From assembly GCF_000577335.1 (NCBI RefSeq), contig NZ_CBYL010000003.1, positions 84,946 to 148,945 on the forward strand: DNA of 64,000 nt. Direction: 5' to 3'. Both the position numbers and the translations under genes were made by a program. This stretch comes from Faecalispora jeddahensis. Its GTDB lineage: Bacteria; Bacillota; Clostridia; Oscillospirales; Acutalibacteraceae. Shown one piece after another: positions 33,140 through 41,241 of this stretch. The notes under the pieces are model-generated. The model searched no databases. It was not told the origin of the DNA and saw only the letters and a list, made by a program, of their open reading frames with translations. How positions within the stretch are numbered: the first letter of the stretch is position 1; each line of letters starts with the position of its first letter.

Positions 33140-33558
33140 GGGTCGTCATCTATGCTGTCCTGCTCATCGGTGCAATGCTTCTTGCGATTTTCTTTCTGGG
33201 GGAGCGAAGCCGCGCGCAGAAGAACGGGGAATCGGCGTATCATAAGATCACTGCCGGGGAGGCCAAAAAGAAGATGCAGGATACCAAGGATTTTATCCTG
33301 CTGGATGTTCGCACACAGGAAGAATTTTCGGAACAGCACATTCCCGGCGCGACCTTGATCGTCGACAGCCAGATTTCTGCCGAGGCCGGGAAAAAGCTGC
33401 CGGATAAAGATATCCCTATTTTCGTTTACTGCCGCAGCGGACGGCGCAGTGCCGGGGCCGCCAGGCAGCTGGTAAACATGGGCTATACCCAGATTTACGA
33501 TTTCGGCGGAATCATCGATTGGCCGTATGAAACCGTGAGCGGCAGCGAGCAGCAGTAA
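33136..33558 (+). CDS. membrane-anchored rhodanese-like protein
   Basis: Single rhodanese domain of 140 residues behind one N-terminal membrane segment (MRVVIYAVLLIGAMLLAIFFLG). The substrate loop is VYCRSGRRSAGAA with the catalytic Cys, preceded by ILLDVRTQEEFSEQHIPGATLI. The domain would face outside. It overlaps the ArsR stop by 4 bp. Likely moves sulfane sulfur (persulfide) in the pathway the ArsR protein senses. Confidence 0.92.
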   Translation: MRVVIYAVLLIGAMLLAIFFLGERSRAQKNGESAYHKITAGEAKKKMQDTKDFILLDVRTQEEFSEQHIPGATLIVDSQISAEAGKKLPDKDIPIFVYCRSGRRSAGAARQLVNMGYTQIYDFGGIIDWPYETVSGSEQQ

Positions 33559-33591
33559 CACTATAAGAAAAAAAGGAGTGAACACAATCGG

Positions 33592-34125
33592 ATGATCCAC
33601 AAGCTGGAACGCGCGGAGCGGATTCAGGAACTGAACCCGCCGGAAACGCTGAAAAGAATCGGCCTGATACCCGGGAACACCTTTTGTGACATCGGTGCGG
33701 GAACGGGAATTTTCACCTTTGCGGCAGCGGAGCTGACCGAAAACAAGGTGTATGCGGTTGAAATTTCCCCCGAGCTGCTGGGGCTCCTGCACAGCAGAAG
33801 AAACGAACGAAAAGCCGAAAACGTGATCTTGGAAAACAACGTAAAAAACGTGCCGGACTCCTCCTGTGATGCGGCACTGCTCTGTACCGTTTTCCACGAG
33901 CTGGAGAAGCCCGGTGAAATGCTGGAGGAAATCCGACGCATTCTGCGGCCAGACGGCATCCTCGCCGTCATCGAATTTTTTCCAAAGCCGACGCAGTTCG
34001 GTCCGCCGCCGGAGCGCCGCTGGAGTCCGGAGCGTCTGGAAGAGCAGCTCACGGCGCACAGCTTCCGCCGCACTGCATTGTTTGAACTGGGCGAAAACCT
34101 CTATACGCTGACATGCCAAACCTGA
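33592..34125 (+). CDS. class I SAM-dependent methyltransferase
   Basis: Cytoplasmic methyltransferase of 177 residues. Motif I is TFCDIGAGTGIFTFAAAE, followed by the acidic VYAVEISPELL and the post-motif DSSCDAALLCTVFHELEKPGEML. Substrate unknown; small relatives next to ArsR genes sometimes methylate metalloids or thiols. It lies 33 bp after the rhodanese gene and before a strong terminator, so it is probably the last gene of the operon. Confidence 0.87.
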   Translation: MIHKLERAERIQELNPPETLKRIGLIPGNTFCDIGAGTGIFTFAAAELTENKVYAVEISPELLGLLHSRRNERKAENVILENNVKNVPDSSCDAALLCTVFHELEKPGEMLEEIRRILRPDGILAVIEFFPKPTQFGPPPERRWSPERLEEQLTAHSFRRTALFELGENLYTLTCQT

Positions 34126-34227
34126 ACCGCCTGCAAATGTCAAAGCTGCCGCAGCAGGAGCGATTTTGCCATTCTTTTATAGACGGGCAAGCGAAGATGC
34201 TCTTCCCGAAACATCGAAAAACGTCTC

Positions 34228-34268
34228 AAAAAGGTCGAACCGAAAAGAAGATTTCGGTTCGACCTTTT
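34228..34268. terminator. terminator of the ferredoxin-methyltransferase operon
   Basis: A perfect stem of about 17 bp (AAAAGGTCGAACCGAAA and its complement, six-base loop), followed by TTTTCCTTT on the plus strand. Confidence 0.9.
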
Positions 34269-34327
34269 CCTTTATTCCACAATAGAACAAAATTCGTCTT
34301 TTAATTCCATTTTGGAACAAATTTATC

Positions 34328-34639
34328 TTGTTTGTTTTTTCCGATTCCCTTATAATGAAATCTTGATAGAGTTTATCCCTTGCAAAGTGACTTGCGGGAA
34401 AACGGCAATTTTTTCCCCATCGAAAACGGAGAAGAAATGATTAACTTTTTAAAGGGACATTACTTGCTCCGGAAGTTTCCCAGCACGGCAGATCGTAGCG
34501 TTATGAGAACCTTACGCCATTACCGACGGCAAGCTGCCAACGGCTGGGAGAGCCTTGAAACTCGAGACCGATAAAGCCTTTGGCTTTTATCGCTTTGTAA
34601 AGGCAGGACATCTTTTTCTCGTTATAGGAGGATTACCGA
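34328..34639 (+). promoter_or_regulatory. promoter and about 275-nt structured leader of folD-like gene
   Basis: TTGTTT (34328-34333) and TATAAT (34351-34356), 17 bp apart, put the RNA start near 34363. The leader contains a nested fold: CCCAGC / GCTGGG enclosing GGCAG / CTGCC and GCGT / ACGC, followed by a CGATAAAGCC / GGCTTTTATCG hairpin near the ribosome site. The part 34372-34490 weakly resembles the repeated RNA at 16144 and 40333. The earlier part of the gap, 34126-34327, holds the operon terminator only. Confidence 0.5.
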
Positions 34640-35494
34640 ATGGCCAGAATCATCGCAGGAAAAGAAATCGTCACATCCATGAACGGAACGCTCAAGCAGG
34701 AGACCGCTCTGTTAAAGGAACGGGGCTGCACGCCGACTCTGGCCATTGTGCGCGTCGGGGATCGGCCCGAATCCGCAGCCTATCAGGCGGGGGCGACCAA
34801 ACGCTGTGAAAAGATCGGCATTGCCGTTCAGTCGCTGATCCTGCCGGAAAACAGTACCCTCGGCGAGGTACTGGAGGTCATTGAAGCGCTGAACCAATCT
34901 CCCTCCGTTCACGGGGTACTGCTGCTGCGCCCGTTCCCGGCACATCTGGATGACCGAGTTATCCGCGACGCACTCTGCTGCGAAAAGGATGTAGACGGCG
35001 TGACCAGTCTTTCCTTATACGGCGTTTTCACCGGTGTACAGCAGGGGTTTCCGCCCTGCACCGCGCAGGCCTGCATCGATATTCTGGATTACTGCGGCGT
35101 TTCTTTGCGGGGCAAGCGCGCCGTTGTGGTGGGCGCCAGCCTTGTAATCGGCCGGCCGGTGGCAATGATGCTGTTGGCGCGCGGAGCCACCGTCACTCTG
35201 TGCCACATCGACACGGTAGACCTTCCCTCGGAATGCCGCCGGGCAGAACTCATCATAGCAGCGGCAGGGGCGCGTGCGCTGCTGAATCAAGACTGCCTTT
35301 CTCCCGGGCAGGTGATTCTGGATGTCGGCGTCACAGTAGGGCCGGATGGCCGCCTGTACGGCGACGTTGATTTTGAAGCGGCAAACGCAGTCGTGGAAGC
35401 GCTCACTCCCGTTCCGGGCGGCGTCGGAACCGTCACCACCACCATTCTCGCCAAGCACGTGATCGAAGCCGCAAAGCGAACCTTCCCCCAATAA
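34640..35494 (+). CDS. folD: FolD-like methylenetetrahydrofolate dehydrogenase, cyclohydrolase residues lost
   Basis: Folate one-carbon enzyme of 284 residues, normal FolD length. The fold is clear: ESAAYQAGATKRCEKIGI, CEKDVDGVTSLSLYGVF, VVVGASLVIGRPVAMMLLARGATVTLCH for NAD(P) and TPVPGGVGTVTTTILAKHVIEAA. Aligned to E. coli FolD, the catalytic Lys56 is Ala52 and Gln98 is Leu96, while Asp121 is kept. The usual GPMT near the C-terminus is GTVT. So it may be a dehydrogenase only, or have another substrate. ATAGGAGG precedes the ATG. Confidence 0.87.
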   Translation: MARIIAGKEIVTSMNGTLKQETALLKERGCTPTLAIVRVGDRPESAAYQAGATKRCEKIGIAVQSLILPENSTLGEVLEVIEALNQSPSVHGVLLLRPFPAHLDDRVIRDALCCEKDVDGVTSLSLYGVFTGVQQGFPPCTAQACIDILDYCGVSLRGKRAVVVGASLVIGRPVAMMLLARGATVTLCHIDTVDLPSECRRAELIIAAAGARALLNQDCLSPGQVILDVGVTVGPDGRLYGDVDFEAANAVVEALTPVPGGVGTVTTTILAKHVIEAAKRTFPQ

Positions 35495-35558
35495 CAAAGA
35501 GAAAGAAACGATCGGCGGCATAGACCACTGTCGGATTTCGGCAGCTTGTCCTTTCTTG

Positions 35559-35585
35559 CCCGGCAGACCGCTCGCCGGGTTTTTC
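35559..35585 (+). terminator. terminator of folD-like gene
   Basis: CCCGGC (35559-35564) pairs with GCCGGG (35574-35579), followed by TTTTTCTG. Confidence 0.8.
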
Positions 35586-35587
35586 TG

Positions 35588-37342
35588 TCAGACAATGACG
35601 ACGGAATGACCCGTCTGCTGCTTACATTGCTTCTTCGCGAGAGCAACTGTTTTGGACAACAGCTCCGTCTGAGAAAAATCGACCGTGCGATTCGTAACCG
35701 CCGCAATCGAAAGTGTGGCGATCGAAAAATTCTCTGCAAAGCCATTGCGGTTCTTCGAAATGATGTATCCACGCTCCCAATCCTCTTTGGAATAGAGCGG
35801 CTGCACCTGCTTCGAGAAGGTTGCGATGATATTGCCGCACAGCTCATACAGATGCTCAGTGTCCCGCGTGAGAATGATAAAATCATCTCCGCCGATATGT
35901 CCTTTAAAATCTGCGGCAGAACAGCACAGGTTCATCGTCTGGGCCAAAAGCCGGAGCATGTTGTCCCCGCAGGAAAAGCCGTAGGCGTCGTTGTACGCCT
36001 TAAAATTGTCCAGATCAAGATAGATGATCGCGCAGTCCCGGTCGTCGGCGATCAGCTCTTCAATCGCGCGCTGAATGGCGTTATTGCCGGGTAGGCCCGT
36101 GAGCGGATTCGCGTCTGCCGCATTCTTTACCCGGATATTAATCGCCGCGTTCAGCAGATCACGCACAGTGACAATGCCAAGATACTGCCGCCCCTCGGTG
36201 ATCACCACGGCATCGTACACATTTTTCTGCCCGCGCTCCATCGCCTGAACAGCGACATCGTCAATGGCCGTGCCGGAATCCACCGATAAAAAATCATCCC
36301 GAACCAGATCCTTTACCGTTCGTCGATAATACAGGCTGTACCCGAACTGCCCGCTGAAGCACCCCAGCAGATACTGGCGCGTCAAAAGTCCGCAGACAGT
36401 TCCGTCGTGATTCAAAATGCAGACCTCGGTCATTGAGGGGTCACTGCACATATCCTGATACACTGGGAGCGCAGGAGCATTCTCCGGCAGCGCTCTTTTT
36501 TTGTGGCAAATCGCACCAACATGTCCAAAAACAGGCCCACCGCCGCTCAGATTCAACGAGTTGTTCCGGGCCTCTTTGATCAGCAGCTTGATTTCGCCGG
36601 GCAAGCGCTGAAATTTCTCGTTCGGCCTGGCAAGAAAAAATCCCTGTCCATAATCCACACCAACCTGAATCAGTGTGGTGAGCTCTTCCTGTGTTTCGAT
36701 TCCCTCCGCAATCACCTGAATGCCGGCCTCTTTGCAGAATTTTACGATTCCGGTCATTACGGATTTTTTTCTGCTGTCCCGATCAATTTTCCTCACAATC
36801 CCCATATCGATTTTGAGGTAGTTCGGCGAAAACGCACAGACCCGCACCAGGCCAGAATAGCCGGAACCGAAATCATCGATCGCAATCTGAAAATTCTGCT
36901 TTTGATAATGCTCAATGGAGGAAATAAACACCGGAACGGCGCTGACGCTGCTCTTCTCGGTAATTTCGAAAATTACCTCGTCCGGATTCATTCCGAACTC
37001 GCGGAGCATCTGGCTCGTAAAGCCGGAAATAAACTCGGGGTCGTACAGAATATTTGGGTCAACATTGAGAAACAACCGTGTGCCGACCGGCTTTGCCACA
37101 GCATTTTTCAGGGCCTGTGTGCGGCAAAGTCGTTCCAGTTCCCACAGCCGCTGTGTAGAGGTGGCAAGATCAAACAGCTCTTCTATCTCGATTTCACAGC
37201 CCGGAAGAGAAATTCTGCTGAGCGCCTCATACCCCAGAATACTGCCGTCCCGCAGAGAGGCGATCGGCTGATACACAGGCTTAATGTATCCCCCTCTTAT
37301 GATTTCAAGCAAAGAATTTTCAGACTTCATCCATTCTGTCAC
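35588..37342 (-). CDS. EAL - CBS pair - GGDEF cyclic-di-GMP enzyme
   Basis: Cytoplasmic c-di-GMP turnover protein of 584 residues, without membrane segments. N-terminal EAL domain (about 1-250) keeps the phosphodiesterase residues: GYEALSR, FLNVDP, EITEKS, IDDFGSGYSG, LKIDMGIV, VIAEGIET. Two CBS motifs follow (about 285-410; VCILNHDGTVCGLLTRQYLL and AVVITEGRQYLGIVTVRDLL). The C-terminal GGDEF domain has GGDDF in place of GGDEF and no RxxD inhibitory site just before it, so cyclase activity is uncertain. Likely a phosphodiesterase tuned by a nucleotide at the CBS pair. Confidence 0.92.
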   Translation of the reverse strand: MTEWMKSENSLLEIIRGGYIKPVYQPIASLRDGSILGYEALSRISLPGCEIEIEELFDLATSTQRLWELERLCRTQALKNAVAKPVGTRLFLNVDPNILYDPEFISGFTSQMLREFGMNPDEVIFEITEKSSVSAVPVFISSIEHYQKQNFQIAIDDFGSGYSGLVRVCAFSPNYLKIDMGIVRKIDRDSRKKSVMTGIVKFCKEAGIQVIAEGIETQEELTTLIQVGVDYGQGFFLARPNEKFQRLPGEIKLLIKEARNNSLNLSGGGPVFGHVGAICHKKRALPENAPALPVYQDMCSDPSMTEVCILNHDGTVCGLLTRQYLLGCFSGQFGYSLYYRRTVKDLVRDDFLSVDSGTAIDDVAVQAMERGQKNVYDAVVITEGRQYLGIVTVRDLLNAAINIRVKNAADANPLTGLPGNNAIQRAIEELIADDRDCAIIYLDLDNFKAYNDAYGFSCGDNMLRLLAQTMNLCCSAADFKGHIGGDDFIILTRDTEHLYELCGNIIATFSKQVQPLYSKEDWERGYIISKNRNGFAENFSIATLSIAAVTNRTVDFSQTELLSKTVALAKKQCKQQTGHSVVIV

Positions 37343-37511
37343 TCCCCATTGCTCTGTTTCATTGATTATATCACCGGATGATAAAAATATCTATCATTTA
37401 CAAAAAATCAGCATGTAAATTATACATCTTTTCCATTATGCATGCTCTGGTAACGGATTAAAATCAAATTAAAAATATTCTGGAGAAGCAATCGACCCGC
37501 CGGATTGCTGC

Positions 37512-37564
37512 ATTCAAAAAACCTCCTCCGCAGAGCATTGCTCTGCGGAGGAGGTTTTTTGAAT
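37512..37564. terminator. long perfect bidirectional terminator
   Basis: Inverted repeat with arms of about 24 bp (37512-37535 and 37541-37564), A run on one side and T run on the other. It ends the leftward GLUG lipoprotein transcript. The rest of 37343-37643 is AT-rich with nothing else supported. Confidence 0.9.
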
Positions 37565-37643
37565 ATCTGTTGAGAAAGGAAAATTACTGACAGAAAATAA
37601 AGGGCATGGAAAGAATGACGATGTGTGCTTCCCGCCTTACGGA

Positions 37644-38930
37644 TCAGAGCACACTAATATCCTTCCAGGCATCGTAGGCCGCGCCGATCTGCTCCGCACC
37701 GGAATTGCCGTTTACCGCAACCTGCGCGGTGCAGTCCTTTACGACGGAATTGTTATGAACATATCCGGCGATACTCCCCACGAATTTGCCGCCGTCGATT
37801 TTGCCGGACGCCGTGCAATTGACCACATCATACATTGTGGGCTCGGGGTAGTATTTGCTGTAAGCATTCAGATAAAAGCCGCCGCCCACAATGCCGCCGA
37901 TGCGGTTGGCGGTATCCGCCGCCTGAATGGTGATATTGGTCGCTTTGCAGCCTGTAATCTGCGTTGCGGCGCCACTCTGTGTACCGGCATGGCCTGCAAG
38001 ACCGCCGATCAGAGAGGATTTTTCCCCAACGGTGATCGTCACGGAATCCGCCGTACAGTCTTTCGCATATTCGCTGTTGTGGAAGCATCCGGCCAGGCCG
38101 CCGATGCTGTAGCAGCCGGTTCCCTTGGCCTCAACCACGCCGGAAGCCTCGCAGCTTTCCACATTGCAGTCCTCGGCCCCACCGACGATCAGGCCCGCAC
38201 CCTGCGTATTGTCGCCGCTGAGAATAACGGTCGCGCTGGCTTTGCAGTTTTTAATATCCGCATGGCTGGCGCCGACAACGCCGCCCACCAGAAAATGACC
38301 TGTCACGCTGCTTTCCCCGGTCAGGGTAAGGCCGCTGAGTTCCTTGCCGTTGGCGTAGCCTACGATCCCCCCCACATACATCTGAGAGGACGGAACAACG
38401 ATGTTTTCTACAGTCAGATTCTTCAATTCGGCGGATTCCCCGCTGATGCAGCCGAACAGGCCTACGCCGTTCTGGTACTTGCTGCTGATAGCCACATTCG
38501 AGATTTTATGCCCTGCTCCGTCAAAGGTACCGCTGAACGCAGCCGTGTCGCTCGGTGTTTCCGCGTCCTCTTCTTTTTCAGACTTGGGCTCGAAGGTGCC
38601 GATGGGATCAAAGCTGCCAAGTGGGGACAAATCGATATCCACTGTCAGCACATAATGGCCGGAGAGCTGTTCTCTCACCTGATTCAGCTGTTCTGCCGTC
38701 GCCACCTGCCAGGGGTCCTCCGCAGTGCCGCTGCCGCCGGCAAAGCCGCCGGCCTGCTCAGAAACCGACTGTGCCTGAGAAGAGACCGCGTTGTTTGTCT
38801 GCTGACCCTGACAACCGGTTAACATGGAAATTGAGAGCATCAGCGCACAGGCGAGTGCAAGGTATCTTTTTTTGCTGCGCCGATTCTCCCTCACACGCAG
38901 CTGCATTTTTGTTTGGGTCTGTCCGTTCAT
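37644..38930 (-). CDS. GLUG-repeat lipoprotein
   Basis: Cell-surface lipoprotein of 428 residues. Start ATG 38930 follows CGGAGG; a basic stretch and signal peptide end in a lipobox (L-T-G-Cys40). After a Ser/Gln linker comes GTAEDPWQVATAEQLNQVREQLSGHYVLTVDIDLS, the usual lead-in of GLUG/FIVAR-type surface proteins, then at least five repeats of the form VGGIVGY, VGGVVGAS, GAGLIVGGA, IGGLAGC, IGGLAGHAG, IGGIVGGG, a beta-helix pattern. Role: adhesion or surface binding, by family. The AraC gene next door shares an inverted repeat with its promoter region. Confidence 0.85.
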   Translation of the reverse strand: MNGQTQTKMQLRVRENRRSKKRYLALACALMLSISMLTGCQGQQTNNAVSSQAQSVSEQAGGFAGGSGTAEDPWQVATAEQLNQVREQLSGHYVLTVDIDLSPLGSFDPIGTFEPKSEKEEDAETPSDTAAFSGTFDGAGHKISNVAISSKYQNGVGLFGCISGESAELKNLTVENIVVPSSQMYVGGIVGYANGKELSGLTLTGESSVTGHFLVGGVVGASHADIKNCKASATVILSGDNTQGAGLIVGGAEDCNVESCEASGVVEAKGTGCYSIGGLAGCFHNSEYAKDCTADSVTITVGEKSSLIGGLAGHAGTQSGAATQITGCKATNITIQAADTANRIGGIVGGGFYLNAYSKYYPEPTMYDVVNCTASGKIDGGKFVGSIAGYVHNNSVVKDCTAQVAVNGNSGAEQIGAAYDAWKDISVL

Positions 38931-39006
38931 ATTCTTCCTCCGTTTCTGGTATGGAATCATTTGTGTTTCAGGCTCGGCTAAAGCGTCCGCCCTGCGGGGA
39001 AGCCAA

Positions 39007-39022
39007 GTTAGTTCTCACTAAC
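39007..39022. promoter_or_regulatory. GTTAG-N6-CTAAC inverted repeat before the GLUG lipoprotein
   Basis: GTTAG (39007-39011), six bases, CTAAC (39018-39022), about 77 bp before the lipoprotein ATG. The same motif lies before the AraC-family gene at 40181-40196. Candidate regulator site. Confidence 0.55.
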
Positions 39023-39106
39023 AATTAACCCAAAGAACAGCGCCTCCCAGCGCACGCTCTGTCCTGTTTTCAGAAAATGATTATACTCCCGAAGCGGCGG
39101 GCGCTT

Positions 39107-40093
39107 CTACTCCGCACAGACAATTTCCGCTCCATTCAGGCGATGCCTTTTTCGGTATTCCATCGGCGAAAGGCCCATCACCTGTTTAAACGCAGACGCA
39201 AATTTGCTCGCGTTGACATACCCCAGCTTCCACGCGACGGAAGAAACGCTCTCATTGCCCTGGCACAACAGCACAGCGGCCCGCTGCATGCGGTAAGAAC
39301 GCATATACGCATAGACAGAGGTACCGTAGACCCCCTTAAAGCACTGCTTCATGGTGGTCATCGGCAGATCAAAGCGCTCCGACAGCTCCTGCAGTGTAAA
39401 GTGGCAGTCCGGGTGGCACACCATATAGTTCTTCATCCGCTTGACACACTCCACCTGATTCTTCTGGAAATAGCGCGGAGCCGCCAAATGCTCGTCGGGA
39501 TTGATGACGCTGAGGAACAGCAGAAGCTCCAGCACCTTGAGCTTAAAGTAACCGAATTTTACCTGATTCGGTACTGTGTAAAGCTCCGAGAAAATATGTT
39601 GAATGGAATCGGTTGCGCGCATGACAAAGCAGTGGTTGCCTGCGCAGAGCTTTTCCCGCAGTGCGTAGAGGTCGATCGAGATGTCTTTCAGGACGCCCGA
39701 AAGGGAATGTTCGGCCCGCGCTAGGTCGATCATGACCGAAACCCCATTGTAATATTCCAGAGGGAAGCAGGGGTTTTTTGTCTGGTTGGCCACCATATTC
39801 ACCGCAAGGTCGCCCTCTTCCAGATAAACACAGGTGCCGTTTAAAAAATCACATTCAAAGCGGCCCATACGGCAGTGGTTAATCTCCATCACATCGGCCG
39901 GCGTGCCTTTGCCGGAAACACAATAAGCGGAACGAAAATCGTTATATACCAGCTCGACCCCGTCGAACACCTCAAAGCTGGTCATTGTCCCCTCGCCGCT
40001 GATGTTTGCCATGTGGTACACCGTACAATCGGGCTGGTACGTTACCGACAAAGATTCGGGAGCAACCAGATCATATTCCTCCAATGTGCGCAT
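39107..40093 (-). CDS. AraC-family transcriptional regulator
   Basis: Regulator of 328 residues. Start ATG 40093 follows GGAGGGG; the frame opens at 40210. N-terminal part (about 1-200) is a sensor domain with an AraC-type cupin feel (GTCVYLEEGDLAVNMV). The C-terminal pair of helix-turn-helix motifs is clear: FTLQELSERFDLPMTTMKQCFKGVYGTSVYAYMRSYRMQRA and VSSVAWKLGYVNASKFASAFKQVMGLSPMEYRKRH. Probably controls the GLUG lipoprotein and itself, since both upstream regions carry GTTAG-N6-CTAAC. Inducer unknown. Confidence 0.9.
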   Translation of the reverse strand: MRTLEEYDLVAPESLSVTYQPDCTVYHMANISGEGTMTSFEVFDGVELVYNDFRSAYCVSGKGTPADVMEINHCRMGRFECDFLNGTCVYLEEGDLAVNMVANQTKNPCFPLEYYNGVSVMIDLARAEHSLSGVLKDISIDLYALREKLCAGNHCFVMRATDSIQHIFSELYTVPNQVKFGYFKLKVLELLLFLSVINPDEHLAAPRYFQKNQVECVKRMKNYMVCHPDCHFTLQELSERFDLPMTTMKQCFKGVYGTSVYAYMRSYRMQRAAVLLCQGNESVSSVAWKLGYVNASKFASAFKQVMGLSPMEYRKRHRLNGAEIVCAE

Positions 40094-40180
40094 ACAGTCC
40101 CCTCCATTTCTTCCTATGCAGCAGACGTTCCATTCTCTCGCGCCGCGCGTCAGGAATAGAAACGGCCTGCCTATTACACA

Positions 40181-40196
40181 GTTAGTCTTTTCTAAC
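40181..40196. promoter_or_regulatory. GTTAG-N6-CTAAC inverted repeat before the AraC-family gene
   Basis: GTTAG (40181-40185), TCTTTT, CTAAC (40192-40196), followed by AACAA as at the 39007 site. About 88 bp before the AraC ATG. Confidence 0.55.
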
Positions 40197-40332
40197 AACA
40201 AGCGTATCAAATACTACGTACAATGTCAAGCACCACAGAGAGCCTTTGGCTCAAAACCGATATAGAGCATCCCCCGAATATTTCATACTTCTTGATATAG
40301 GCGGGCCAGACCACCGAACACCATGTTTAACA

Positions 40333-40446
40333 GGCGGCAAACAAAAGGAAATTCGTTTTATCCATGGCTAAGCCTTGCAGGTACTGGGAACACGGAAGCA
40401 AAGTGATAAACCCATTTTACTGCTGCGCAGCTCTCCCGACGGCAAA
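40333..40446 (+). ncRNA. second copy of the candidate structured RNA
   Basis: Shares with 16187-16322 the ordered blocks GGCAAA, AGGAAA, CGTT-TAT, ATGG-TAA, CCTT-C-GG, AACAC-GGAAGCAAAGU, CAUUUU and GCGCAGCU-UCCCG. GGAAGC (40394-40399) can pair with GCU(C)UCC downstream, where the other copy has GCU(U)UCC, so the bulged base differs while the stem holds. No ORF or clear promoter. It lies in the otherwise empty 40094-40490 gap and reads opposite to both neighbours. Strand is assumed from the 16-kb copy. Confidence 0.4.
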
Positions 40447-40479
40447 ACGCGGAAAACGAATCGTCTTCCGCGTTTTGCC
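40441..40479 (-). terminator. hairpin after the cytidylate-kinase-like gene
   Basis: A perfect 14-bp stem (40441-40454 with 40466-40479) 12 bp past the stop at 40491. The T run is absent, so it is a weak terminator or 3'-end stabiliser. Confidence 0.6.
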
Positions 40480-40490
40480 TGTTAGGATAT

Positions 40491-41144
40491 TTAAATGAAG
40501 GGAAAAGCTTTTTTACAGTCGTCGCCAAACTTGATCTGCAGCGCCTGCACGATCAAATCAACGCATTGGTCAATGCTCCACCGGCCGCTGTTCAGCGTCA
40601 TATCATAATTGACCGGATTCGTCCAATAGTTGCCGCCAGTGTAATATTTATAGTATTCGGCGCGGTATTTGTCCGTTTTGGCAATCAGGCTGTGCGCCTC
40701 ACTCTCCGAAACATTCATGGTTTTCATCACGCGGTCTACACAAAAGACCCTGCGGGCCTCTACGTATACGCTCAGCACGTTGTCAAAATCCTGCAGCACA
40801 TAATCGGCACATTTACCCACGATGACACAGCTTTCGGTACGGGCCAGCTCTTGAATGATTTTCTTCTGGAACTCGAACAGGCGGTCATCGGATTCAAACG
40901 GATTGGTATGCGGCAGCGGAGTCAGCCGTTTTTGCAGCGACATCAATTGCTGGCGCAGGTACCCGTCCCGCAGGCGCTCATCCACCTCTACAAAGTCGTG
41001 TTCATCCCTGCCGCTGTATTGGGACGCGAGCGTCAGGATCCGATTGGCATAGCTGTGGATTCCCAATCGATCCGCAAGCCGCGCGGCGATTTCACGGCCG
41101 CCCGTTCCAAAGCCGCGGGCAATCGTAATCACGATATGTTCCAT
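40491..41144 (-). CDS. cytidylate-kinase-like family protein
   Basis: P-loop protein of 217 residues. HIVITIARGFGTGGREIAARLADRLGIHSYANRIL carries a variant Walker A (G-x-G-T-G-G-R-E), typical of the cytidylate kinase-like 2 family common in Clostridia. A basic lid-like part (VFCVDRVMKTMNVSESEAHSLIAKTDKYRAEYYKYYTGGNYW) and a C-terminal NSGRWSIDQCVDLIVQAL follow. Start ATG 41144 with GGGAG upstream; the frame opens at 41234. True substrate unknown. It lies 97 bp behind the AbgB-like gene and may be cotranscribed. Confidence 0.83.
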   Translation of the reverse strand: MEHIVITIARGFGTGGREIAARLADRLGIHSYANRILTLASQYSGRDEHDFVEVDERLRDGYLRQQLMSLQKRLTPLPHTNPFESDDRLFEFQKKIIQELARTESCVIVGKCADYVLQDFDNVLSVYVEARRVFCVDRVMKTMNVSESEAHSLIAKTDKYRAEYYKYYTGGNYWTNPVNYDMTLNSGRWSIDQCVDLIVQALQIKFGDDCKKAFPFI

Positions 41145-41241
41145 CGTTTCCACTCTCCCTCTTCCTTCCAATTGATTTTCCCTATGCTGATACGAAAACT
41201 GTGAATGAAGCTGGTTCTCTCTTTTTACCCGCAAATCAGTA

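Noticed and set aside
37512..37564. Possible insertion-sequence end (long perfect inverted repeat)
   Set aside because: The A/T runs on both sides and position after a stop codon make it a bidirectional terminator.
40333..40446. c-di-GMP-I riboswitch, because of GGCAAAC and GCAAAG
   Set aside because: The two strings are much too far apart and the hairpin between them does not fit the aptamer.
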